From: Rhodanobacteraceae bacterium
Lineage (GTDB): Bacteria; Pseudomonadota; Gammaproteobacteria; Xanthomonadales; Xanthomonadaceae
NCBI GenBank assembly: GCA_024233975.1
Contig: JACKOX010000002.1
Span: 186,001-250,000, forward strand
Direction: 5' to 3'
DNA: 64,000 bases
A program made the position numbers and the translations under genes. Below the pieces are notes generated by a model. The model was not told the origin of the DNA, did no database searches, and worked only from the letters and a program-made list of their open reading frames with translations. The stretch's first letter is position 1. Every line of letters starts with the position of its first letter. Positions 7,451 through 16,600 of this stretch are shown one piece after another.

Positions 7451-9115
7451 ATGAAACGTCTGCTGGCACCAGTGCTGCTCTTTCTTGGTTCGAGCCATGC
7501 TATGGCAACCGTCATACTCGCTGAAGACTTTGAATCTCCGCTCCCGCCGGCAGGCTGGACGCGTACCCAAGAGGTGCCTTCGGTCGGATGGGAGTTCGGC
7601 ACGGACCTCGGTTCGGCATTCTTCCCGATACCTGCGCACACTCGCTATGCGGCGTCCAACGACGACGCGAATGATGACAACACCACCAACAAGAACAATG
7701 CTTCTGCGGATCGTCTGATTACGCCTGTATTGAATTTGAGTTCGTTCGGCGGGAATGCGATTCGCCTGACATTCGCCTATGTGCAATCCGGCGATTACGG
7801 GTCGGTTGGTACGGTGGAAGTCAGCCTCAACGGAGGCGCCTTTGCCCAGATTGCCCAGGTACCGTCGACTGCACAGTGGTCGACGCAGAGCGTGTCGCTG
7901 GACGCATACGCGGGTCAGTCCAACGTGAGGGTCGCGTTCCGCCACAACGACGGCGGCGGATGGGCAGATGGGTTTGCCATTGATGACGTGCAGATCAGGA
8001 CGGTGCCGGCGCTCGACGCCGCGATGGAGGGCGTCGGCGGTCCTGCCTACATTGCGACCGGCTTCAACCCGGTCTTCGCCCGCATCTCCAACCAGGGCGG
8101 TGATTTGATCAACAGCCTTGGCTATGCGTACAGCGTCGACGGTGGGCCGTTGCAGTCCGCAACAGTCTCGCCTCCCGGGGGTATTACGCCGGGCACCGAG
8201 GTCGAGTTGGAGCTGCTTGGCTACGATTTCGCGACCGGTGGTGACCACATCATTCAGTTGATGGTGACCTCGGTGAACGGTGGAGCCGACCAGAATTCCG
8301 CGAACGACGAGGCACAAGGTGTGGTCCGGGTGCTGTCTCAGGTTCCGCAGAAGCGCGTGGTGCTGGAGCAGCACACCGGTAGCTGGTGCGGATGGTGCCC
8401 AGACGGCACGGTCGTCTTCGAGCAGGCTCAGGGTCTCGGTTCGGGGGTGATCGGCGTATCCATACACAACGGTGACGCCATGACCACAGCGGAAGGCGAC
8501 CAGGTCGCAAACGCCTTCACCTCCGCTTATCCAACGGGGACGGTTGACCGTACGCCGGCGGAAGGCACGACGGAAGTTATCATGTCGCGGGGGAGCTGGC
8601 TGGCGAGCGTATCCCAACGTCTGCAGGCGGTGGTGCCGGCTTCGGTGCAGTTGTTGAATGTGTCGTACGACGCCGGTGTACGCCAGCTTACGGCCACCAC
8701 GCAGGCGGCGTTCTACGGCAGCGATGGCGGCGACCTGCGGCTGAATCTATGGGTGGTGGAAGACGGCGTAACAGGCGCTGGTTCGGGCTATGACCAGGTC
8801 AACTACCTCGATAGCGAGGCGGGCCACCCGTTTTTTGGGGCAGGCAATCCGATAGTCGGCTTCGTCCACGATGGCGTCGTCCGCGCGATGCTGGGTGGCG
8901 CCTGGGGTACTGCTGGCGTGATACCGATGTCGGTTGCTGACGGCGGTACATATGCAACGACCTATCAGTACACGCTGGGTCCGGATCAGGTACCGGAGCG
9001 GATTCGCCTGGTGGGTGTGCTCAGTCGCTACGGCGCAGGCATCGACCAGCGCGAGATCATCAACGCGACGCAGCAGCGGCTCCTGATAGATGTGTTCGCG
9101 AATGGCTTCGAATGA
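7451..9115 (+). CDS. Secreted choice-of-anchor J / Omp28-like thioredoxin-fold protein with GFE tail
   Basis: The 554-residue product starts at an ATG behind an AAGGGGGG ribosome binding site and has a signal peptide (MKRLLAPVLLFLGSSHAMA). Residues of about 20-190 form a MAM-like choice-of-anchor J domain (EDFESPLPPAGW near the start). A domain resembling Omp28 follows from about 300, with the thioredoxin-like motif HTGSWCGWC; the two cysteines are residues 313 and 316. Such proteins are usually exported, and a redox or disulfide role is possible but unproven. The C-terminus is VFANGFE, the shared tail. The in-frame codons upstream back to 7253 lack signal features and are not part of the gene. 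Confidence 0.82.
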   Translation: MKRLLAPVLLFLGSSHAMATVILAEDFESPLPPAGWTRTQEVPSVGWEFGTDLGSAFFPIPAHTRYAASNDDANDDNTTNKNNASADRLITPVLNLSSFGGNAIRLTFAYVQSGDYGSVGTVEVSLNGGAFAQIAQVPSTAQWSTQSVSLDAYAGQSNVRVAFRHNDGGGWADGFAIDDVQIRTVPALDAAMEGVGGPAYIATGFNPVFARISNQGGDLINSLGYAYSVDGGPLQSATVSPPGGITPGTEVELELLGYDFATGGDHIIQLMVTSVNGGADQNSANDEAQGVVRVLSQVPQKRVVLEQHTGSWCGWCPDGTVVFEQAQGLGSGVIGVSIHNGDAMTTAEGDQVANAFTSAYPTGTVDRTPAEGTTEVIMSRGSWLASVSQRLQAVVPASVQLLNVSYDAGVRQLTATTQAAFYGSDGGDLRLNLWVVEDGVTGAGSGYDQVNYLDSEAGHPFFGAGNPIVGFVHDGVVRAMLGGAWGTAGVIPMSVADGGTYATTYQYTLGPDQVPERIRLVGVLSRYGAGIDQREIINATQQRLLIDVFANGFE

Positions 9116-9226
9116 CCGTAGCTTCCGAGGTTGAAACGACGGGTCATAGGTTCCTGGTGTGGCGAAAGGTTGCTGGCGAATAGGCGGAATTGGCATGCGG
9201 ACCAGGGTTGATCGCGCCCGCGGACA

Positions 9227-9973
9227 TCAGCCGCCACTCGTTACGCTCTCGTGCAGTCCGCACTCGCGGATCAGGCCGGCAAAGCGGGTGTCCTCCTCGC
9301 GCGCGACCTCGTGGATTGGGCGCGTGCTGTGGCGGTCGCCGATGCTGACGTAGCCGTCGTTCCACAGCGGGTGATAGGGCAGCTGGTGGCGCAGCAGGTA
9401 CTGATGCAGGTCGCGGTTGCTCCAGTCGAACAGTGGATGCAGCTTCCAGCGTCCATCCTGCAGCATCAGCGGGTTGATGTGGCGACGCGATTCAGACTGG
9501 CTGCGGCGCAGGCCGGCAATCCAGGTGCGTGCGCCGAGGCGTGCCAACGCGGCGTTCATCGGCTGCACCTTCATCAGGCGGTTGTAGCGTTCGATGCCTT
9601 CGCGGCCCTGTTCCCAAAGTTGGCCATGGCGGATCTCCAGCCACTGCGGCGACAGCTCCGGGCGGATGATTTGCAGATTGAGATCGAGACGATTCTGTAG
9701 TTCGTCGACGAAGCGATAGGTTTCATCGAACAGGTAGCCGGTATCGACCAGCAGCACCGGGATGTCGGGACGGATGCGGGTGGCCATGTGCAGCAGCACG
9801 GCGGACTGCGCGCCGAAGCTGGAGGAAAGCACATGCGGTCCAGACAGCGTGGACAGCGCCCATGCGATGCGAGTCTCCGCATCGCGCGAGGCCAGCCACG
9901 GCTGCAGTTCGGCCAGCGCGCGGGCATCCTCAGCCAGGGTCACGCTGTCGGGTATGGCGGCGAGCGCGCTCAT
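9227..9973 (-). CDS. cysH: Phosphoadenosine phosphosulfate (PAPS) reductase
   Basis: The 248-residue product reduces PAPS to sulfite with thioredoxin. The nucleotide loop SSSFGAQSAVLLHM, the RRSQSESR segment and the C-terminal catalytic ECGLH are all present. It lacks the paired cysteines of the 4Fe-4S APS reductases, so PAPS is the likely substrate. The start overlaps the cysI stop by 4 bases (ATGA), which indicates translational coupling at the end of a cysJIH operon. Confidence 0.95.
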   Translation of the reverse strand: MSALAAIPDSVTLAEDARALAELQPWLASRDAETRIAWALSTLSGPHVLSSSFGAQSAVLLHMATRIRPDIPVLLVDTGYLFDETYRFVDELQNRLDLNLQIIRPELSPQWLEIRHGQLWEQGREGIERYNRLMKVQPMNAALARLGARTWIAGLRRSQSESRRHINPLMLQDGRWKLHPLFDWSNRDLHQYLLRHQLPYHPLWNDGYVSIGDRHSTRPIHEVAREEDTRFAGLIRECGLHESVTSGG

Positions 9974-11667
9974 GCGGCCTCCTCGGATGCTTCGCTTGCC
10001 AACAGGCCTGCACGCCAGAAGAAGTCGCCGAAATCCTCATCGGCTTCGCGTTCAAGCGAATAGCGTTTGAACAACGCATCCAGCGTGTCGAGGATCTGCG
10101 CCTGATCGATATTCTCGCGATGCAGGATGGCAAGGCGCTGGCCTCGTCGATCACCACCGAGATGCAGGTTGTAGCGTCCGGGCGCCTTGCCGATCAGCGC
10201 GATCTCGGCCAGATGCGGTCGCGCGCAGCCATTCGGGCAGCCGGTGATCCGCAGGTTGATCGGCTGCTCGCCCAGACCATGCCTTGATAGCCGCTCCTGA
10301 ACACGATCAAGTAGTGTCGGCAAATAGCGCTCCGCCTCGGCCATCGCCAGCGCGCAGGTTGGCAGCGCCACGCAGCTCAGCGCGTTGAGCTTCAGTGGCG
10401 CATCGTTCTGGTGTGCTTCCAACCGATAGCGCGCCAGCAGCGTGTTGATGCGCCCACGCTGCGCATCGTTGACGCCGTCGATGCGCAGGTTCTGGTTCGG
10501 GCTCAGCACGAAGCGCGCAAGGCTGCCATCCAGTGCTGTGGCAACGGCGGCCAGTCCGCTCAGACTGCTGCGGGTGTCGTCATCAATGACCCGTCCAGAG
10601 GGAATGCGCAGGCCCAGCGACCACAGCCCATCGCGCTGCTGGTGCCAGCCGAAGCGGTCGCCGTTGTGCTCAAAATGGACGGGACGTGGTGACGCCAGCT
10701 CGACGCCGAGTCGCGAAAACAGCTCGGCCTTGAACCAGTCGAGGCCTCGATCCTCGATGGTGTATTTCAGGCGCGCGCGCGCGCGGTCGCTGCGATTGCC
10801 GAAATCGCGCTGCACGGTGAGCACGGCGCGCGCCACGTCCAGCAGCTGTTCCGGTCGGAGAAAGCCGATCTCGTCGGCCAGTCGAGGATAAGTGTCACGT
10901 CGGCCGTGCGTGCTGCCCATGCCGCCGCCGACCAGCAGGTTGAAGCCGAGCAACTGGTCATCCTCGATCACGGCGACGAAGCCTAGATCCTGCGAATACA
11001 CGTCGATGTCGTTGTACGGCGGGATGGCGATGCCGGCCTTGAACTTGCGTGGCAGGTAGGTAGTGCCATACAGCGGTTCGGGTTCGGCATCACCAGCAAC
11101 CTGCGTCGTGCCTTCTTCCTCGTCCAACCAGATCTGGTGGTAGGCGCGGCTGGCTGGCAGGAGTGCTTCTGACAGTTCCCGGCTCAGCGCCTGCACGCGC
11201 GTCACCGCGCTGGAGGACGGTTCGCCCGATGTGCACATCACGTTGCGGTTGACGTCGCCGCAGGCGGCCAGCGTGTCCATCAGCGCGGCATTCATCGCGG
11301 CGATGGTCGGCTTCAGCTCACGCTTGATCACGCCATGCACCTGGAAGGCCTGACGCGTGGTCAGACGCAGTGAGCCGTTGCCGAAGTCGCGGGCGATGCG
11401 CGTCAACGCCAACCACTGCGACGGCGTGGCGATGCCGCCCGGTAGTCGAGTACGGATCATGAAGCTGAAGGCCGGTTCCAGTTTGCGCAGTCGGCGTTCC
11501 TCGCGCTGGTCGCGGTCGTCCTGCTGGTAGCTGCCGTGGAACTTGATCAGCTGGGTGTCGTCGTCGGCCAGTGCGCCGCTGCGGGCGTCGGCCAGACTTT
11601 CCAGCAGCGTGCCACGCAGGCCGCGACTGGCGGTCTTGATTGCTTCGACGGGCGATGATGTGGTCAT
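9970..11667 (-). CDS. cysI: Sulfite reductase hemoprotein beta subunit
   Basis: The 565-residue product carries siroheme and a 4Fe-4S cluster and reduces sulfite to sulfide using electrons from CysJ. Cluster-ligand segments LPTCALAMAEAER and GCPNGCARP are intact, as is the NVMCTSGEPSSS segment. I chose ATG at 11667 because GAGGAG lies just upstream; a TTG at 11688 would overlap the cysJ stop. It sits between cysJ (17-base gap) and cysH (4-base overlap). Confidence 0.96.
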   Translation of the reverse strand: MTTSSPVEAIKTASRGLRGTLLESLADARSGALADDDTQLIKFHGSYQQDDRDQREERRLRKLEPAFSFMIRTRLPGGIATPSQWLALTRIARDFGNGSLRLTTRQAFQVHGVIKRELKPTIAAMNAALMDTLAACGDVNRNVMCTSGEPSSSAVTRVQALSRELSEALLPASRAYHQIWLDEEEGTTQVAGDAEPEPLYGTTYLPRKFKAGIAIPPYNDIDVYSQDLGFVAVIEDDQLLGFNLLVGGGMGSTHGRRDTYPRLADEIGFLRPEQLLDVARAVLTVQRDFGNRSDRARARLKYTIEDRGLDWFKAELFSRLGVELASPRPVHFEHNGDRFGWHQQRDGLWSLGLRIPSGRVIDDDTRSSLSGLAAVATALDGSLARFVLSPNQNLRIDGVNDAQRGRINTLLARYRLEAHQNDAPLKLNALSCVALPTCALAMAEAERYLPTLLDRVQERLSRHGLGEQPINLRITGCPNGCARPHLAEIALIGKAPGRYNLHLGGDRRGQRLAILHRENIDQAQILDTLDALFKRYSLEREADEDFGDFFWRAGLLASEASEEAA

Positions 11668-11684
11668 GATGGCTCCTCGCGGCC

Positions 11685-13508
11685 TCAATAGACGTCGCGG
11701 AGATAGCGGCCTTCGGCGGCCAGATCGTTCAGGCGTTCGCGCGCGGACTCGGCGTCAATGCCGGCGTGGGTTCCGATGATGTGGCGCAGGGCCGCATCCA
11801 CGTCTGGCGCCATGCGGCTGGCATCGCCGCAGACGTAGATGCGTCCGCTACTCTCAATCCAGTCGAACACGGCAAGGGACTCGGCCAGCAGACGGTCCTG
11901 CACGTAGCGCACGCTGTCCCCATCACGGGAAATGGCGACATCAAGGCGATGCAGCGTGCCGCGGCGCAGCGCTTCCAGCCACTCGGCCTGGTAGAGAAAA
12001 TCCTCGCGCGCATGGCGGTTGCCGAACAAGAGCCAGTTGCGACCCGCGGCGCCGGCCGCCGCGCGCTGCTGCAGGAAGCCGCGATAGGGCGCCACGCCGC
12101 TGCCAGCACCAATCATCAGGATGTCGACGGTGTCATCACCGGGAAGGCGGAAGCGCGGATTGCTTTCCAGTTCGATGCGGAGGCGACCCGATTCCTGCAG
12201 TCGTGACAGTGCGCCCGACGCCAGTCCCTGCCAGCGACGTCCTTCATGCACGCCACCGAACTCGGCCACGCACAGGTGAACTTCGTCGTCACCGACCTCG
12301 GCGCGGCTGGATGCGATGGAGTAGGCGCGCGTTGCCAGTGGTGGTAGGGCGCGAACCAGATCTTCCGCAGTCCATTCGGCTGGCGCTTCGCGCAGGGCAT
12401 CGGCCAGCTGACGCGAGGCGAGCCAGCGGCGGGTCGCTTGTGGATCGTCATGCAGCAGCAGCTGCGAAAGCGCGCTGCCGCTGTCGCCACGCGTGGCATG
12501 CTGGCGGAGGAATTTCAGCGACAGTCGCGTGAGCTCGCGGTGATCGCGTAGCCACTCGCGCAGGGATGCGTGACGGGCATCGGTGGCGACTTCGTCGATG
12601 ATGACTTCGGTGTTGCCATCGAGACCGGCGGCATCGAGCACCGTCTCCACCAGGGATTCGGGATTGCCGACATGGATGGCCAGTGCGTCGCCTGGCTCGT
12701 AGGCGATGCCACTGCCGGCGATGTCGAGCTCGACATGATGAACCACGCGAACGGCGCGATCCGTGGTCAACGGATGGCGGGTGATGACCTCGGCTTCGAA
12801 GGGAGTCGCCGGTGTTGAGGTGATCCCGGTGCTGCTCACCAGATGCAGGCGCGGCGTCGGGTTCGCCGTAGCGGCGCTCGCGACCAGTTCGCGTTGGGCA
12901 ATGTCCAGCGCGCTGTCGAGCCACGGCGCGGCGTCGCCTTCAAAATCGAGGTCGGCATCCACGCGGTCCAGCAGGCGATGGCCGCCGAGCTCGGCCAGGC
13001 GTTCGTCCAGCCCGCGCCCGGTGGCGCAGAACAGTGGGTAGCTGGAGTCGCCCAGTGCCAGCACGCCAAAGCGAAGGCCGTCGAGCGACGGGGCACGTCG
13101 ATTGCCCAGCTCATCGAGGAAGCGACGCGCGTCGTCAGGTGGATCGCCGTCGCCCTGCGTGCTGATCACCACGTAAAGCAGCGACAGTTTGGGCAGTTCA
13201 CGCGCGCGCAGGTCGGTCAATGACAGCAGGCGGACAGCGAGTCCTTTGGCCTGTGCTTGTTCGGCAAGTCGTTCGGCCAGCCGGCGGCTGTTGCCTGTCT
13301 GGCTGCCATAGGCGACCGACAGGGTTTCCCGGGGAGTTGGCGACGTTTCAGCGCCCGAGAGTTCCTGCCGGGATTCCGCGCGGCCATACAGGTAGCCAGA
13401 AGCCCACTGCAGCTGCCCGGGTGCCAGCGCTTCGGACAGCTGGCGCAGCTTCGACAGTACGTCGTCGGGTAATGGCGACGGGTGGATGGCTTCGGCGCGA
13501 GCCGACAT
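11685..13508 (-). CDS. cysJ: Sulfite reductase flavoprotein alpha subunit
   Basis: The 607-residue product has an FMN flavodoxin domain (SVAYGSQTGNSRRLAERL near residues 65-82), an FAD/connecting domain (RAYSIASS) and a C-terminal NADPH-binding domain (GAGSGVAPYRGFLQQR). It passes electrons from NADPH to CysI. It is the first gene of cysJIH on the minus strand. A terminator just upstream, belonging to the beta-helix gene, isolates the operon. Confidence 0.95.
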   Translation of the reverse strand: MSARAEAIHPSPLPDDVLSKLRQLSEALAPGQLQWASGYLYGRAESRQELSGAETSPTPRETLSVAYGSQTGNSRRLAERLAEQAQAKGLAVRLLSLTDLRARELPKLSLLYVVISTQGDGDPPDDARRFLDELGNRRAPSLDGLRFGVLALGDSSYPLFCATGRGLDERLAELGGHRLLDRVDADLDFEGDAAPWLDSALDIAQRELVASAATANPTPRLHLVSSTGITSTPATPFEAEVITRHPLTTDRAVRVVHHVELDIAGSGIAYEPGDALAIHVGNPESLVETVLDAAGLDGNTEVIIDEVATDARHASLREWLRDHRELTRLSLKFLRQHATRGDSGSALSQLLLHDDPQATRRWLASRQLADALREAPAEWTAEDLVRALPPLATRAYSIASSRAEVGDDEVHLCVAEFGGVHEGRRWQGLASGALSRLQESGRLRIELESNPRFRLPGDDTVDILMIGAGSGVAPYRGFLQQRAAAGAAGRNWLLFGNRHAREDFLYQAEWLEALRRGTLHRLDVAISRDGDSVRYVQDRLLAESLAVFDWIESSGRIYVCGDASRMAPDVDAALRHIIGTHAGIDAESARERLNDLAAEGRYLRDVY

Positions 13509-13623
13509 GGTGGTGTCCTGCGTGGATCGGATGGACGCAGGCTAGGAAATGGGGCGCCGGCCCGGGAAAGGATTTGTCGGCATGTGCATATGCCGGACGC
13601 GGTATTGCGGGTCGTCGGCAAAA

Positions 13624-13650
13624 GAAAAGCCCCGCATGGCGGGGCTTTTC
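13624..13650 (-). terminator. Bidirectional-type Rho-independent terminator
   Basis: A perfect 12-bp stem (GAAAAGCCCCGC / GCGGGGCTTTTC) has a three-base loop and A/T-rich flanks on both sides. It lies 20 bases past the stop of the IPTL-CTERM gene and upstream of cysJ. Confidence 0.88.
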
Positions 13651-13670
13651 AGTCATTGCCAGTGTGCCGG

Positions 13671-16600
13671 TCAGGCGTCGAGACGGTCGCCCTTCCGACC
13701 GCCGCGCAGCTTGACCATCACTGCCGCTGGCAGCAGCAGGCCGAGCAGCATCAGCATCCACTCGTTGAGCGTCGGGATCACCGCCGGGGCCTGGATGGCA
13801 GCCGGACCGCCCGGCGCCGCCGCCACGTTGGTGATGGTGCCGGTACCCGGCGAGCCGGTCGCACTGCCCGCGCTGACGGAGCCGATCTGGACGATCACGT
13901 CTTCGTCCGGCTCGTTCTCGCCATCGTTCAACGGCGTGATCAGCAAACTGCCGCTGGTGGAGCCCGGCGGGATGATGATCTGGATGCCTGGCGTGCCCGG
14001 ATCCTGGTCCTCCACGGTGTAGTCGACGCCGAAGGTCGCGGAACCGGAGAAGTTCAGGGTGATGACGATCGGCTGACCGAAGGCGTTCGACAGGTTGACC
14101 GTGACCGTGAAGGCGCCACCGCCTTCCGGGCTGCTCGGCGGACCGAGCACCAGGCTGGCGGTCGGCGGCGGGAGTACGTCGGTGATGGTGGCATCGGCCG
14201 CCACGTTGCCGCTTTCGATCGCATTGCTGACCGCACTGACATCGGCATGGAAGGGCTCGTCGCCTTCGATGCTGGCGTCGGTGAGTGCGTCCAGCGTGAT
14301 GTCGCCGCTGAGGCTGTTCGCCGGAATCAGGATCTGCGTGCCGGCAGTCATCGGGTCGTCATCGCCGGCAGTGAAGTCGGTGCCGAAGATGGCCGTGCCG
14401 GAGAAGTCGACGGTCACCATCACGTCGACCGTGGTGGTGGCATCGAGTGTGGCGGTCATGGTTGCCGAAGCGCCTTCGGGGAACGGTGTCGGCGCGACTG
14501 CCAGTGACACCAGGTTGACCGGCGTGATGCCTTCCACGGCGCCCATGTCAGTGCGACCGCCAGCATCGCGCGGGAAGCCGGCACCGCGCTGGTCATTTGG
14601 CAGCGATGCGGTGACAAAGGCCGGGTCACCGGCGTCGACCACCGGGCTGCCGAACTGCGGCAGTCGGGTCAGGGTCGGGCCACCGTTGTCGGCCAGCGGA
14701 TCCAGCATCGGGTCCGTGCCGGTCAGGTTGTTGGCGCCGTTGAGTGTGGCTCCGGTGGCGTCCTGCACCAGGCTGTAGTCGATATTCAGCGTGCCGTTGG
14801 CGTCATTGCCGGTGCCGGTGGCCGTGTTCAGGCCGATGATGCTGTTGGTTGCCGTAGGCACCACTCCGGACAGCATCACGCCACCGCCGTCACCGCCGGT
14901 GCTGTTGCCGGTGATGGTGACGTGGTCCATGGCCAGCGCCGAATAGGCGTCGGCGAACAGGCCGCCACCCTGTTGGGTAAAGGCCAGGGCGGTGGAGCTG
15001 GTGGCGTTGCCATCAATCGTCGTGTTCTGGACCGATACGCTGACGGGCGGGTTGCCGGTGGTCGACTTCCCGCTACCGCGCTTGCCACCGAAGAATCGGG
15101 CGTTGACACCCCTATCCAGCAGGCGTTGCTGCAGGTTCGGGAAACGCTGGCTGCTGGAGGCTCTCGCGCCGCCGCCGCCAAGGGACTGGGCGATGCTGAT
15201 GCCAGCGCCCTGGACGGCTGTATTGCCGGAAATCGTCGAGTCGATGATCGACACGCTGCCGGGGCCGTAACTCGAGCCGGATGTCGAGTCGATGGCGATG
15301 CCACCACCGCTGGTCGCGAAGTTGCCGCTGACGCTTGCCTGGCTGACCGTCACGCTGGCGCCAAAGTCCGCGCCCAGCAGCATCCCGCCACCACTGCCAG
15401 GCACATCATCCTGGACGATGTTGCCGGTAAAGGTGCCACTGATGCTGCCAGTGCTGCCGCTGCCGCCCACGTAGGCGTCCAGTCCCGGACTGGTGCCGTA
15501 GCTGCTGTTGCCACTGACGAGCGTGTCTGGCGCCATCACCAGCGATCCGGTGAGACCGTACTTGCCGGTGCCCATGGCAACACCGCCCGAGGCCTGCCCG
15601 GCGCAGTTGCCGGTGACCTGTGATGCGCCCGTCAGCTGGGTGGAAGTGAAGCTCGACAGCACGCCGCCACCGGCGTACTTGCCGAAGGAACAGTTGGTGG
15701 GCGCCTGCTTGGCGGTCTTCACGACGCCAGTAGGCCGGACATTGCCGCCGCTCATCAGGCTATAGAAACCGGGATGCAGTGCGGTCTGGTTGTTGAGCAG
15801 ATCCAGGCCGTTGCCACTGACGCTCCCGCTCATGGCCACCACGCCGCCGCCTGTCGCTCCTGCGCGGTTGTCACTGAACGTGGTGTTGGTGAAGGTCGCG
15901 CTGTCGCCAGCCGCGTAGGGGCCGTACTTGAGCGATGAGGCCAGGAAGATGCCGCCGCCGCCCAGATAGGCGCCATTCTGGCCGAAGGTGGAGTCATCGA
16001 CGGTGATGGTCGAGCCAAACACCAGGCTGCCGCCACCTATGAAGGCCAGGTTATTGCTGAAATTGGTGCTGTTGATATCAACCAGGACATCAACCGGCGG
16101 AGGAGCTACCTGCTCGTCCTTCTGGCCGCTGATCGCGACGGGGCGGTTGCCGCCGCCGGAGTTGAGGGGGCCCACCATGAGGCCACCGCCCATGGAGTAA
16201 CTCAGCGGCCCGGGTGCGAGCTTGCCATCGGTAGCGGCAGGAGCCCGCAGCGGCTGGTACTGGTAGGGGAAGGCCACGTTGTCGTTCAGGGTGCTTCCCG
16301 ACAGGCTGACCGAATTGCTGCTGTAGGCACCGCCACTGTATGCGGTGAACGGCACCGCCGCGATGGCACCACCCACCGCCCCGTACGGATCGGCCGCCCT
16401 ATTGTGGCTGAACTGGCTGCCAGTGATGCTGAGGCTCAGGTTGGGCGCACCGGTGCCCTTCGCGCGCTTGGCGCCTGGTCGCGCGTGAGCCTGGCGGGCC
16501 AGCTGAGGCGGCAGTCCAGTGCCGTAACTGTGGTCGCCAGCGAAAATGGCGCCACCGGCACCACTGATGTTGTAGGCGAATTGGCTGTTGGTGATGGTGC

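Noticed and set aside
7255..8617. Long minus-strand frame opposite the Omp28-like gene
   Set aside because: Low-complexity Arg-rich translation with no recognisable domain. The plus-strand gene has a signal peptide, ribosome binding site and domains.
11668..11688. TTG start for cysI
   Set aside because: It overlaps the cysJ stop and lacks a proper ribosome binding site; ATG 11667 has GAGGAG.
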